Source of the DNA: Paenibacillus pectinilyticus
GTDB lineage: Bacteria > Bacillota > Bacilli > Paenibacillales > NBRC-103111
Assembly: GCF_001700435.1 (NCBI RefSeq)
Contig: NZ_LYPC01000028.1
Coordinates: 444,288 to 508,287, forward strand
Reading direction: 5' to 3'
Length of the DNA: 64,000 nt
Made by a program: the position numbers and the translations under genes. How positions within the stretch are numbered: position 1 is the stretch's first letter; each line of letters starts with the position of its first letter. Under the pieces are notes generated by a model, which was given only the letters and a program-made list of their open reading frames with translations, made no database searches and was not told where the DNA came from. Shown here one piece after another: positions 51,814 through 60,651 of this stretch.

Positions 51814-52407
51814 ATGCGCAAAGGCGAACAAACGAGGCTCCGAATCATTGAGAAATCGGCTGTTCTATTTAACGAAAAAGGATACACCGGCACAACGATG
51901 CAAGACATTATGGACGTGACGGGTTTAACGAAAGGCGCTATCTATCGCAGTTTCGCCAGCAAGGACGATATTGCTATTGAAGCTTTCCAATACGCGGGAC
52001 AAGTACTATGGCAGCATTTCTCAGCCGCAATCGAAACACAAGACACCGCTACCGGCAAAATCATAGCTATGTGCGATGTGTATCGTGACACCGTTCATAA
52101 TCCTCCCCTGCAAGGGGGATGTCCTTTCTTGAATACAGCGGTCGAGAGCGACCATTCATTTCCCGTTCTTCGCGATCATGCTGTGGGAGCTTACTCCCAG
52201 ATGTTAGGATTTATTCAATCTTTACTAGCGGAGGGGTTGCGTACCGGGGAATTTCAACCGGAGATGGAGCTGGAGTCGGTCGCTTCCTTTATCTTTTCGA
52301 CAATTGAAGGCGGCATTATGGCCGGCAGGCTGATGCGAGATAACCGTCATGTCGCTTATGCCATGCAAAATATTGAACGGCTGCTCCTGAGCTACAAAGC
52401 TCAGTAA
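51814..52407 (+). CDS. TetR/AcrR-family regulator
   Basis: 197 residues. The N-terminal HTH is clear: TRLRIIEKSAVLFNEKGYTGTTMQDIMDVTGLTKGAIYRSFASKDDIAIEAF. The C-terminal ligand domain contains the CPFLNTAVESDHSFPVLRD block of the TetR_C_16/YcdC-like group. GAGAGGA precedes the ATG. It is divergent from sdpRI and convergent with a DJ-1/PfpI-DUF2306 unit whose upstream region holds a TetR-like operator, so it may regulate that unit. The last codons and stop lie within a terminator. Confidence 0.92.
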   Translation: MRKGEQTRLRIIEKSAVLFNEKGYTGTTMQDIMDVTGLTKGAIYRSFASKDDIAIEAFQYAGQVLWQHFSAAIETQDTATGKIIAMCDVYRDTVHNPPLQGGCPFLNTAVESDHSFPVLRDHAVGAYSQMLGFIQSLLAEGLRTGEFQPEMELESVASFIFSTIEGGIMAGRLMRDNRHVAYAMQNIERLLLSYKAQ

Positions 52408-52417
52408 CAGCCGTTTT
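52379..52417 (+). terminator. Terminator overlapping the TetR gene end
   Basis: GGCTG, CTGAGCT, loop, AGCTCAG, CAGCC, then GTTTTT. The 5' arm and the stop codon are within the reading frame. Confidence 0.8.
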
Positions 52418-52428
52418 TCCATGTGTAT

Positions 52429-53457
52429 TCAGTTGATTCGACTACCCGCAACCTTCGAGGCAGGAAGCATGCCTGCTTTAGCTGTTCCGCTCATGACATC
52501 TCCCTGCACAGTTACTTCGAACTTCAAATTCAACCTCATCGGCTTCTTCACACGCTGCGTCCACGTCAATTGACTGCCATTCCAAGTAGGATTGAGGAAT
52601 TCGACGACCTCGTCGCCTTGTGTGGCTGTCCCCTGTATAACTCCGTCCTTCGAGGAGATGTGGAGTTTCACTGACATTTTGCCAATAGGTGTGGATATAG
52701 CCGTTTGCCAGTTGCCTGCGATTCCCCTGCTGGTTGCCGCATGGTTATCAACTACTGGGCCTTTAGCCGATGTCGGCATTTCGTCTGTAGTGTCATCCAA
52801 ACTTGCAGCAAAATTGATCGGCACGATACCTTGTGCTCGCCACACCGTACCTCTACGCTCGTACTCGAATAATTTCTCAACAGCCGAAGCAATTTGGGGG
52901 CCTAACTCTCGCTCAACTAAGTACAAGGCCACATCAAGTCCTGACGTTACGCCTCCGCCACTTACCAATCGAGGCCCGTCTTCTACGACTCTAGCCGCGA
53001 TCGGGATGGCCCCTGTGGCACCTAGCGCTGCCATCCCCAAATGATTCGTCACCGCATGCCGATCCTCCAAAAGCCCTCCCATAGCAAGCACCAACGAGCC
53101 CCCGCATACTGTCGCTACAGTCACATCATGATTGTCAAAAGCCTGTTTCATCAATCTCGTCAAATCCGTTTCCATAGCCAGCCGTAAAATATTGGGGACT
53201 GCATCTTCGTCATCTCCTTCTGGCTTTCCTGAACCTCCTGGGACAAGGATAATGCCCGCTCGATGAGGGTCTAGGGCAGCTTGCGCTTCGATTGCAGGCC
53301 CATTCATGCCGCTCGGTACCGAGCGTTTCCCCTCTGCCGACACCAATTCCACCGTGATGGCTCCTCCAGCGTACATCCCTGCAGCTGCGAATACTTCATA
53401 GGGGGCTAACGCATCCATCAGATCGAACCCATCAAATAATACAACTTGAACATGCAT
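52429..53457 (-). CDS. DJ-1/PfpI-family protein with extra C-terminal domain
   Basis: 342 residues. Residues 1-200 form a DJ-1/PfpI glutamine-amidotransferase-like domain: VVLFDGFDLMDALAPYEVF at the start, the nucleophile elbow ATVCGGSLVLAMGGLL (Cys about 118), and RLVSGGGVTSGLDVALYLVER. This is the isonitrile hydratase-like or transcription-regulator-like subgroup, without an AraC HTH. After a linker (about 215-250) a separate beta-rich domain follows (GNWQTAISTPIGKMSVKLHISSKDGVIQGTATQGDEVVEFLNPTWNGSQLTWTQ), which looks like a lipocalin-type or DUF domain. It follows a DUF2306 gene, 13 bases apart. Confidence 0.85.
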   Translation of the reverse strand: MHVQVVLFDGFDLMDALAPYEVFAAAGMYAGGAITVELVSAEGKRSVPSGMNGPAIEAQAALDPHRAGIILVPGGSGKPEGDDEDAVPNILRLAMETDLTRLMKQAFDNHDVTVATVCGGSLVLAMGGLLEDRHAVTNHLGMAALGATGAIPIAARVVEDGPRLVSGGGVTSGLDVALYLVERELGPQIASAVEKLFEYERRGTVWRAQGIVPINFAASLDDTTDEMPTSAKGPVVDNHAATSRGIAGNWQTAISTPIGKMSVKLHISSKDGVIQGTATQGDEVVEFLNPTWNGSQLTWTQRVKKPMRLNLKFEVTVQGDVMSGTAKAGMLPASKVAGSRIN

Positions 53458-53470
53458 GAGAGTGCCTCCT

Positions 53471-54112
53471 TCAGATGATCGTGCTTGGTTTACGAAAAGC
53501 AGTTCGAATGACGAGTTCCGCCGCTGCCGCTAGACACACGATCGCCCCGTACACGGCTATCGTATAACTGGTCGTATAAGTGAGGCCGAAACCGTTATGA
53601 AGTAGTGAACTAATGGCATGAATCATGAGATTGGTAAATACGAAAGCATAGCTCCTTGTCATCCATTTGCGATGTTGGTTCATTTGTTTTTTCTTAATTT
53701 TGACGATTGCCGTGATCGTCATCGCCAGCCATACGATATTCAACAGATCAAAACCCATGCTGGTCGCCTTTCCCCCTGTCGCATATGGCGCCATGAAGCC
53801 GGAAGTAAGGTCCACGATTACGACGGACAGGACATATAAATAGCCATTCAGACGATGGAATTTGCGATGCTTCCGTAGGACAAAGGATGCGAAATTAACG
53901 GCTCCCGAAATCATAGCCATACAAGCGAAAATGATGTGTACATTCATCACTTTTAACCAGACCGGCCTATTTACTGGATGTTTCAGGTCCACTTTATGGC
54001 TCAGAAAGGCGGTTGCTTGTGGATCATGGACAAAGTTGGCGTACAGCACGTAGATGATGAATAAGGCTGCTACTGACACCATGAGTAGGTATGCTTTATG
54101 ACTTGTGCTCAT
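53471..54112 (-). CDS. DUF2306-family membrane protein
   Basis: 213 residues with about six membrane segments. Conserved histidines sit near helices: MNVHIIFACMAMISG, RKHRKFHRLNGYLYVLSV and QMNQHRKWMTRSY. This pattern is typical of DUF2306, a family of possible haem- or quinone-linked membrane proteins without proven function. It is the first gene of a two-gene unit with the DJ-1/PfpI gene and begins downstream of a perfect TetR-like palindrome. AAAGGTTG lies before the ATG. Confidence 0.85.
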   Translation of the reverse strand: MSTSHKAYLLMVSVAALFIIYVLYANFVHDPQATAFLSHKVDLKHPVNRPVWLKVMNVHIIFACMAMISGAVNFASFVLRKHRKFHRLNGYLYVLSVVIVDLTSGFMAPYATGGKATSMGFDLLNIVWLAMTITAIVKIKKKQMNQHRKWMTRSYAFVFTNLMIHAISSLLHNGFGLTYTTSYTIAVYGAIVCLAAAAELVIRTAFRKPSTII

Positions 54113-54151
54113 GTTTTCAACCTTTCTTTAGGAGTGGTTTCACAGAATAAA

Positions 54152-54175
54152 AAACCGAACCGTACGGTCTTTTTT
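54152..54175 (-). promoter_or_regulatory. TetR-type operator before the DUF2306 gene
   Basis: The ten-base palindrome ACCGTACGGT (54159-54168) is flanked by an A-run on the left and a T-run on the right. It sits 40-60 bases upstream of the DUF2306 start, inside the probable promoter. Similar GACCGTACGGTC sites bind TetR/AcrR repressors. The TetR protein at 51814 is the nearest candidate. Confidence 0.6.
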
Positions 54176-54327
54176 ATTATATAACAAAAGAGATATGATC
54201 TCCTACTGAATTGTTACAAAATAGGAACGGATGAACATCGCTATTGATGCGCCTTTGGATATTATACTTTATAGGTTTATAATAAAGGAATTCTATTTAC
54301 AACTCACGTCAGACAGGATGGTCCTAC

Positions 54328-55659
54328 ATGAACGATAAAATTGTAATGCCCGTTTGGACGATTGGCTTATTCATTGTTGTCATGAATACGACAATGTTTA
54401 ATGTATCGCTGCCTAGTATTATCCAAGATCTTAACATTACCGCGGACCTCGGATCCTGGGTCATCTCCAGTTATTCCATTGGTTATGCCCTATCTACCGT
54501 TATATACAGCAGACTATCCGATGTTGTTCCTATTCGTAAGCTCCTCACTGTGGGGCTTATTGTGCTTGGTCTTTCCTCTGTTTTCGGATTGTTCGCCCAC
54601 GAATTCCATACCTTGCTGCTAGCACGTATTCTACAATCCGCAGGTGCAGGGGTGATGGCTGGGCTGGGGCTGGTACTCGCCAGTCGGTACATACCAATTG
54701 AGCGCCGCGGCTCAGCGATTGCGATGATTTCCGCAGGAAGCGCCATGGCTTTCGGGCTCGGCCCGATCGTTGGCGGCTTGATCAGTGAATATTTTGGCTG
54801 GAACGGGTTGTTCGCCATTACGTGTCTCGTCTTGGTGATTCTCCCTATTCTCTTGCGTTTGCTGCCTAAGGAGCAGCCGATGCCGTTTCGATTCGATATG
54901 CTGGGCGCTGTCTTCACGGTCGTAAATGCTGCGACCCTGCTGCTAGCTGTCACGCAGCTGTCGGTTGTTTGGCTCACCGTCAGTGTGATCTCGCTTGGCT
55001 TGCATATCTGGCACCTAAAGCGAAAAAGTAACACATTCATCAACCCAGCCTTGCTGGCAAGTCCGGCTTTTCGCAAACTTGCCGTGATCGGTTTCTGTAT
55101 CTTGGTCTTGAACCTGGGTAATTTATTTCTAATGCCGCTGGTATTGGCGAAAATCTTCGATAAATCGGCCATGACCATTGGCTTAACCATTGCTCCTGGA
55201 GCTATCCTGTCGGCCTTCCTAACTCGCTTCGTCGGCCGCTTTATTGATCGCTTTGGCAATCTGCGGTTTTTGCTGATCGGACATGTGATTCTGGCACTAG
55301 TAATGGTCGCATTCTCGACTGTACTGGGAGCTTCACCGCTCGTCATCATGATCGGCTATCTGTGTTTCTCACCCGCTTTCTCGGCAACTATTGCTTCGTT
55401 GAACAATGAAACCTCACGCATCCTCCCAAGGGAATTAATCGGCTCTGGCATGGGTTTGATGCAGCTGATCCAGTTTTTTGGGGGCTCGATGTCGGTAGCC
55501 ATCTGCGGGATCTTGCTTGAGATTCAGAAAAACACCACGCTTCTTCACTCGTACAAACATGTATATGGGATCCTCATCCTTGTGGGATGTTGCTCACTTG
55601 GGATGCTCCTGTGGTACAGGCTCTCTGTAGTGAGGGGGGCTGGGCGGCAGGCGGGGTAG
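54328..55659 (+). CDS. MFS drug-efflux-type transporter
   Basis: 443 residues with about 13-14 membrane segments of the EmrB/QacA (DHA2) branch. The N-terminus MPVWTIGLFIVVMNTTMFNVSLPSIIQDL, the motif A region SRLSDVVPIRKLLTVGL and motif C AGSAMAFGLGPIVGGLISEYFGW are seen. It probably exports small hydrophobic compounds with protons. A regulatory partner is not adjacent; the TetR-like operator is on its left side, 150 bases upstream, and could serve both directions. There is no clear terminator; a repeat array follows. Confidence 0.92.
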   Translation: MNDKIVMPVWTIGLFIVVMNTTMFNVSLPSIIQDLNITADLGSWVISSYSIGYALSTVIYSRLSDVVPIRKLLTVGLIVLGLSSVFGLFAHEFHTLLLARILQSAGAGVMAGLGLVLASRYIPIERRGSAIAMISAGSAMAFGLGPIVGGLISEYFGWNGLFAITCLVLVILPILLRLLPKEQPMPFRFDMLGAVFTVVNAATLLLAVTQLSVVWLTVSVISLGLHIWHLKRKSNTFINPALLASPAFRKLAVIGFCILVLNLGNLFLMPLVLAKIFDKSAMTIGLTIAPGAILSAFLTRFVGRFIDRFGNLRFLLIGHVILALVMVAFSTVLGASPLVIMIGYLCFSPAFSATIASLNNETSRILPRELIGSGMGLMQLIQFFGGSMSVAICGILLEIQKNTTLLHSYKHVYGILILVGCCSLGMLLWYRLSVVRGAGRQAG

Positions 55660-55676
55660 TAACTCTACAAAGTAGG

Positions 55677-56208
55677 TCGATGAATCGACTTGCAAAAACA
55701 CGAGGCCTCTGGGTCGGAGTAGATAGTCGGATTTTCCGGCTATCTCCTACTGGATTGACTCTGTATCGGACGAGTTAGTCGGATCTTCCGGTTATCTCCA
55801 CCCGGATTGACTCTGGGTCGGACTAGTTAGTCGGATTTTCCGGTTATCTCCTCGCGGATTGACTCTGAGTCAGACAAGTTACTCGGATTTTCCGATTATC
55901 TCCTACCGGATTAACTCTATATCGGACTAGATAGTCGGATTTTCCGACTATCTCCTACCGGATTGACCCTGGGTCGGACGACTTACTCGGATTTTCCGAC
56001 TATCTCCTCGTGGATTGACTCTGAGTCAGACAAGTTACTCGGATTTTCCGACTATCTCCTGCCGGATTGACTCTGAGTCGGACGAGTTAATCGGATTTTC
56101 CGGTTATCCCCATTCGGATTGATTCTGGGTCGGACGACTTAGTCGATTTTTTCGACTTATTACACCCGTAGACCTCTAATCCCTTTCCTGCAATTCGATT
56201 TTTTCGAC
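55677..56208. repeat. Eleven-copy palindromic array, constant 52-bp step
   Basis: The core TCGGATTTTCCG starts at 55727, 55779, 55831, 55883, 55935, 55987, 56039 and 56091, and variant TCGATTTTTTCGA at 56143 and 56195: nine steps of exactly 52 bases. A further GTCGATGAATCGAC lies at 55676-55690, 50 bases before. Outer copies share TCGA...TCGACTTGC, inner copies share TCGGA. Units near 55854 and 56010 are almost identical 156 bases apart. 52 is not a multiple of three, so it is not coding. The gap 55660-56303 has nothing else. Confidence 0.96.
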
Positions 56209-56303
56209 TTGCTGCACTCCTGTGGTCTCCACCTTAACATCATCAACAAAAAAAGCCCTCCAAAGTTCATCCTCTGAAGAGCCCTCCACTATACATTTCC
56301 CCG

Positions 56304-56759
56304 CTATTTCAACACTTTCAGCAATGACGCAACCACACCGCCATGATTGACCTCATGCAGCATACTAGAAACGATCAATTCTTCCACTGTCTCCGCTTTG
56401 AAAAAGTTCTCTTTCACCGTCGATCCTAGTGTATCCTTGAAAGTCTCGCGTATCCGTACAGCCTGATCCTTCAATTGTGCAACGAGATCATCCCACGCTG
56501 GCGGCTCCTCTTGCCAATCTGCGGGTTTTGTCCCGCTTCCGAAAAAGCCCATGTAACTTGCTGGAACTGCCGTCGGTTGCTCTGCAAAGCCGAATATGAC
56601 ACGCTCCGTGACCGTTAGCACATGTCCAATTTGCCAGTGCACACTATTATTAAAGCCAGCAGGCACGACATTGCGTTTCTCTACGGGGCAACCCTCTACC
56701 AACTGTAGCAATCTTCCACGATGTTTGTCGACCAAGTCAAAAACAAATGAATCTCTCAT
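56304..56759 (-). CDS. DinB-family protein
   Basis: 151 residues with a four-helix-bundle DinB/YfiT-like pattern. Likely metal ligands are H41 or H46 in NNSVHWQIGHVLTVTERV, and two His in SSMLHEVNHGGVVASLL near the C-terminus. Members bind metal and many are thiol-S-transferases (bacillithiol-dependent), although the activity of this one is unknown. It is a single gene. The ATG is preceded by a weak GGAGG-like site. Confidence 0.9.
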   Translation of the reverse strand: MRDSFVFDLVDKHRGRLLQLVEGCPVEKRNVVPAGFNNSVHWQIGHVLTVTERVIFGFAEQPTAVPASYMGFFGSGTKPADWQEEPPAWDDLVAQLKDQAVRIRETFKDTLGSTVKENFFKAETVEELIVSSMLHEVNHGGVVASLLKVLK

Positions 56760-56919
56760 CTGAATATAGCCTCCTGAAAATATGTATTCGTTCTACACCC
56801 TTATTGTAGCCTATCTGGCATGAAGACGCACTTTTGGACAGTACGCCCACAACTTTCCACCCAATTTATAGTCAAACATACTAGATGATTGAAATGATGA
56901 AGGGAAGGAGTAACCTACC

Positions 56920-58914
56920 ATGTGGAAAAAAGCTGTAGTCCTCGGGTTAGCGGGTATAGGCTTGCAAATCGCTCTTTGGGCCTCTCCAGGGAGTGCCTAC
57001 GAATATGCCGATACACCAACGGAAGTTGCAGATGGCATTCATATTCCCCTAAAGGTAACCCTGCTTGAGGACATTCCTTATTATGTGATTCCGAATGCGC
57101 TGTTGAACAAAGCGGAGGGATCGTTCGCTCCCCAAACGGTTGACGTGATCGAAGCCGAGAGCCAATGGTCCGGTGGCGGGAACTGGTGGAAAATACATAC
57201 GGATATTGGCGACAGATGGATTAAAACCGCTCCTTGGCAAATTGAGGTTCCGCCACCAACGACCCTAACCTTAATGGACATAACACCTTTATATGCGAAG
57301 CCTTCTGATAAAGTTGAGCCTACGGCAGCTCTTTCCCCGCAGGATGTGACCGTTGTTGACGCTGAAAAAGGCTGGTTCAGGAATGGTTCAGGCACAGGCG
57401 ATGTATTCAATCCAATGAAATGGATCAAAATTCATACCACCTGGCTTGGGGATCAGTGGATTCATGTGAAGCTGGATCAGATTGGTACCTTTCATAAAGC
57501 AGATCAGATGAGTTATTTTTCAAATGTCTACTATAACCTTAAGCCTCAGTTCGATTACCAAACCTATCAGACAGACGGAACGCTTTCAAACCAATTTTTA
57601 CATATAACTGGTAAATATCGTTCTGTGCTCGGAACCTACTATCAAATCGAAACGAATGAGGGAACGAAATGGGCCTTAAGTGGCGGACAGCCAATCGCTG
57701 CAGAATCGAAAACCATCAAACGAACACATCCAAGTGCGCTCTATACCTATCCTTCCCAGTTTGAGGATGAGCCTAAAATAATCGTAACTGGAGACCTGAC
57801 TGTCTTTGAAAAAACATATAGCGAGTTTCCCAATTCCTATGGTTATGAGGGGGATTGGTATCACGTTCGCACCGCTCAGGGTGAGGGTTGGTTTAATCCG
57901 AGATTTGCCGAACCTGAGGATGCTGTCACTGAGACTGCAACGCTCCAGCTTAACGCGGGCATCACGACTCTTTTTCGCTATCCCAATACAGGAATTATTC
58001 TTAACCATGGACAGCTTGGGCCACAAACACTCCATCCAGTAGCCGCATGGACCGACCCGAATGGCGTACGATGGTTCCAGATTAACACATTCGTTGGTAA
58101 AGCTTGGATTCAGATCCAACCTTACATCGATCGAATCGTACTGAAAGACCGCGAGTCAGATATGCAAATGATAGGCGACACCAACTATTCTGGAGATTTT
58201 TATATGAATGACCAAGGTGTCTTTACCTACGGCAATGACCCCATTGGATACGACAACCTGCAAGGCGAACCTTTTTTTGATACTTCCTTTTTGGCAGGCA
58301 TGTACCATTACGATATAAAAGGTCCAGATGTCGAGGGCTGGTGGACGTATACAAATACCTCAGGCTATGCGTTTCAGATCAAAACTGGCGAACTTCAAGC
58401 AAGAACACTATGGGACGGTCATCTCGCCAAACAAGTAACACTGGCCTCCGCACCTGTCATCCCTACCAAAAAAAGCTCCCCTCACCTCGGTCTTACCGAT
58501 ATAAGGACTTTGCTTGGAGCAACGACAAATGTCTTCACAGGCTACAACGGGAACAAAGTTGTCAATTTAAGTGCACACCAATATAACATCTCTAACCTCC
58601 AATTTCCCTCGATAGTGGAAAATGACCACGCCCAGCTATCAGGAGTGATCTATGACGGTCGCTATGATGAAACGAATAGTATCGTGCAGACGTTACAAAT
58701 AACAGTAAAAAATCGAGACTCTAACGAGTCATCCACGACTGAGCATGTTGCCGCGATGACATTGCTTTATGATTTGAGTTATCATTACGGACTTTATGAT
58801 ATTTCGCTAAATCAACCGCTTAAGCCAGGAATGAATCATTTGACGGTCGTATTCAAAGTAGGAGAGCGTATCCTTTTACAGCGCGACTGGGATGTAACAA
58901 GTTCTGCTAAATAG
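56920..58914 (+). CDS. Secreted protein with five SH3-like repeats
   Basis: 664 residues with a Sec signal peptide (about 1-26, ending GSAYEYA). Five modules end in a similar phrase: WWKIHTDIGDRWIK (89-102), WIKIHTTWLGDQWIHV (168-183), YYQIETNEGTKWAL (240-253), WYHVRTAQGEGWFNP (313-327) and WFQINTFVGKAWIQIQ (385-400). That is the pattern of bacterial SH3-like domains that bind cell wall. The C-terminal half (about 410-664) has no recognised domain. It has no catalytic motif and no sorting signal. The ATG follows GGAAGGAGTAA. The gene ends in a terminator shared with the GNAT gene. I cannot assign a role beyond surface or wall association. Confidence 0.8.
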   Translation: MWKKAVVLGLAGIGLQIALWASPGSAYEYADTPTEVADGIHIPLKVTLLEDIPYYVIPNALLNKAEGSFAPQTVDVIEAESQWSGGGNWWKIHTDIGDRWIKTAPWQIEVPPPTTLTLMDITPLYAKPSDKVEPTAALSPQDVTVVDAEKGWFRNGSGTGDVFNPMKWIKIHTTWLGDQWIHVKLDQIGTFHKADQMSYFSNVYYNLKPQFDYQTYQTDGTLSNQFLHITGKYRSVLGTYYQIETNEGTKWALSGGQPIAAESKTIKRTHPSALYTYPSQFEDEPKIIVTGDLTVFEKTYSEFPNSYGYEGDWYHVRTAQGEGWFNPRFAEPEDAVTETATLQLNAGITTLFRYPNTGIILNHGQLGPQTLHPVAAWTDPNGVRWFQINTFVGKAWIQIQPYIDRIVLKDRESDMQMIGDTNYSGDFYMNDQGVFTYGNDPIGYDNLQGEPFFDTSFLAGMYHYDIKGPDVEGWWTYTNTSGYAFQIKTGELQARTLWDGHLAKQVTLASAPVIPTKKSSPHLGLTDIRTLLGATTNVFTGYNGNKVVNLSAHQYNISNLQFPSIVENDHAQLSGVIYDGRYDETNSIVQTLQITVKNRDSNESSTTEHVAAMTLLYDLSYHYGLYDISLNQPLKPGMNHLTVVFKVGERILLQRDWDVTSSAK

Positions 58915-58925
58915 CCGCAGACACC

Positions 58926-58957
58926 AAAAAGCAGGTTGCCGAGGCAGCCTGCTTTTT
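58926..58957. terminator. Bidirectional terminator
   Basis: AAAAAGCAGGTTGCC, GAG loop, GGCAGCCTGCTTTTT: a long perfect or near-perfect stem with A and T runs on the two sides, between the convergent SH3-like and GNAT genes. Confidence 0.92.
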
Positions 58958-58969
58958 ATCCATTATGCG

Positions 58970-59512
58970 TTAGCCTCGTCGCCACTCCCGCTTCAACATG
59001 CCAAACACCACAAGATCAATGTAATGGTCGTACAACCACTCCGCATCCCGAATTTGGCCTTCCTTCGTAAACCCTAACTTCTCCGGAATAGCCCTGCTCC
59101 TGTAGTTGTTATCCCCGCATCGGATTTCAACACGATTCAGACCGAATTCATTAAATGCATAATCAACTAATCTCTCGCAGGCCCTCGTCATTATCCCCTG
59201 CCCTTGAAATCCTTGGCCTAACCAATAGCCGATACTAACGCTATGATTCGTCCAATTAATCGGGTGGAATCCGATACATCCTGCGAACTCACCTTTATAC
59301 CAAATGCCCGTATTAAAGCCCTTATTGGCTGCTTCCTGTGTCTGACAATGTTGAATAAAAGCAATGGAATGCTCACTTCTTCGCGTCGCATCCACCCAGG
59401 GCAGCCACTCTCTCAGATAATCTCGACATGCACTAGTCAGTGCGAATAAAGCCTCAGCGTCCTTAGGTTCAAGTGTTTTGAGTTGCAGATCGTTGTCGAT
59501 TTCTAGGATCAT
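58970..59512 (-). CDS. GNAT N-acetyltransferase (RimL/YdaF type)
   Basis: 180 residues from ATG 59512; AGGAGG lies six bases upstream. A TTG at 59527 is part of that ribosome site, so it is not the start. The GNAT fold is seen in LKTLEPKDAEALFAL, CIGFHPINWTNHSVSIGYWLGQGFQGQGIMTRACERLVDYAF and NRVEIRCGDNNYRSRAIPEKLGFTKEGQIRD, matching the RimJ/RimL group of ribosomal-protein or amino-acid acetyltransferases. The substrate is unknown. It begins 12 bases after the LtrA stop, so the two are one transcript. Confidence 0.92.
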   Translation of the reverse strand: MILEIDNDLQLKTLEPKDAEALFALTSACRDYLREWLPWVDATRRSEHSIAFIQHCQTQEAANKGFNTGIWYKGEFAGCIGFHPINWTNHSVSIGYWLGQGFQGQGIMTRACERLVDYAFNEFGLNRVEIRCGDNNYRSRAIPEKLGFTKEGQIRDAEWLYDHYIDLVVFGMLKREWRRG

Positions 59513-59523
59513 GGTATCCCTCC

Positions 59524-60651
59524 TCAAGTCGTTACTTTCGCATACACAACAAAGAACAGCATCATCTCTCCGATGATCACATAATTCGGCAGATCAACCA
59601 CCAGATCAACCCCAAAGAACACGCCCAATATGCCGAGTAATAGGGCTAAATGGGGAATCCCTAAACGGAGATGAGAATGTCTATATTTATGGAACACAAG
59701 AGATGTTGAGAAGAAATAGAGGAGTACAGAGCCGAAAATAAAGCTTAACATGAACCCATTATTCAATTGTTTCAAGAATAGCAACTGGATCGAAGCAGCA
59801 ATCATACATAAGGATAAATAAATGAATAAATGGCCATAGATAATCGTTTGCCCAGCTGTTTCCAAGGCTTTGTTCACTTTCTTCTCCATATTCTCAAAAT
59901 ACTGCCACCACATCGCGATGATTAATAAGAAGGTGAGGGAAGCAAACATGATGGATGGCCAATTCCAATCGCTGGACTGGAGTACGGTGAGGATGCTAAC
60001 AACCGACTCGCCTAGAAGAATAAGCGTAAACAACGAGAAGCGCTCTAAGAGATGAGCTGTGTTGATCGGGCTTTTCACCAAATACTTTCGACCTAGGAGT
60101 GGAAGCATCACATCGACGATAATTCCCGCATACAAGATGGCATATCGTACCCATGAGTCAAAGAAAAGGGACAGTGCGGATATCGCAAGTCCGATCCAGA
60201 AGCGGCTTCCCAAATAGCGGGCTGTAGCGCGTCGATGATCTTCTTCCTTCCGATGAACTGCGAGATATTGAATGGCTGTCATCGCCCGCAAACCTAGATA
60301 GCCAATCAGAAAGGGAACAAAATATTGATCGAAATCAACGGACAAACTAGCCGTCATAATTAAGACGAAAAATAACTGTAAAATCATAAAAACACGATGT
60401 GACATGCTGTCCTGCCCGTACCTATTCACAAAAAGGGACTGCCCTACCCAAGCCCACCAAATCGGAACGAAAATGAGCACAAATTTACTCAAATACTCTA
60501 GCGGGATGGTACCATGATCCACATGCAGCAGAACGTGACTCGCTTTGGACACCGCAGCAGCGAATAACAGATCATAAAACAGCTCGAGCCAGGTCACTTT
60601 TTTCTCAGCAAGTGCCTTAAAATGATGCAACCCAGCAGGTTGGTTGTTCAT
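59524..60651 (-). CDS. LtrA-family membrane protein
   Basis: 375 residues from ATG 60651 with AAAGGAG eight to nine bases upstream; an earlier frame start at 60690 lacks a site. Around ten membrane segments and the LtrA-type N-terminus KKVTWLELFYDLLFAAAVSKASHVL are seen, with HLLERFSLFTLILLGESVVSILTVL in the middle. The family is named after Listeria low-temperature requirement protein A; the molecular function is unknown. It is upstream of the GNAT gene in the same direction. Confidence 0.9.
   Translation of the reverse strand: MNNQPAGLHHFKALAEKKVTWLELFYDLLFAAAVSKASHVLLHVDHGTIPLEYLSKFVLIFVPIWWAWVGQSLFVNRYGQDSMSHRVFMILQLFFVLIMTASLSVDFDQYFVPFLIGYLGLRAMTAIQYLAVHRKEEDHRRATARYLGSRFWIGLAISALSLFFDSWVRYAILYAGIIVDVMLPLLGRKYLVKSPINTAHLLERFSLFTLILLGESVVSILTVLQSSDWNWPSIMFASLTFLLIIAMWWQYFENMEKKVNKALETAGQTIIYGHLFIYLSLCMIAASIQLLFLKQLNNGFMLSFIFGSVLLYFFSTSLVFHKYRHSHLRLGIPHLALLLGILGVFFGVDLVVDLPNYVIIGEMMLFFVVYAKVTT

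Noticed and set aside
54483..55349. Minus-strand open frame opposite the MFS transporter
   Set aside because: The plus-strand frame has full MFS motifs; the opposite frame is low-complexity Ser/Thr/Arg with no domain.
55677..56208. CRISPR array
   Set aside because: The regular 52-base spacing looked CRISPR-like, but the sequence between palindromes is itself repeated and no cas genes are near.
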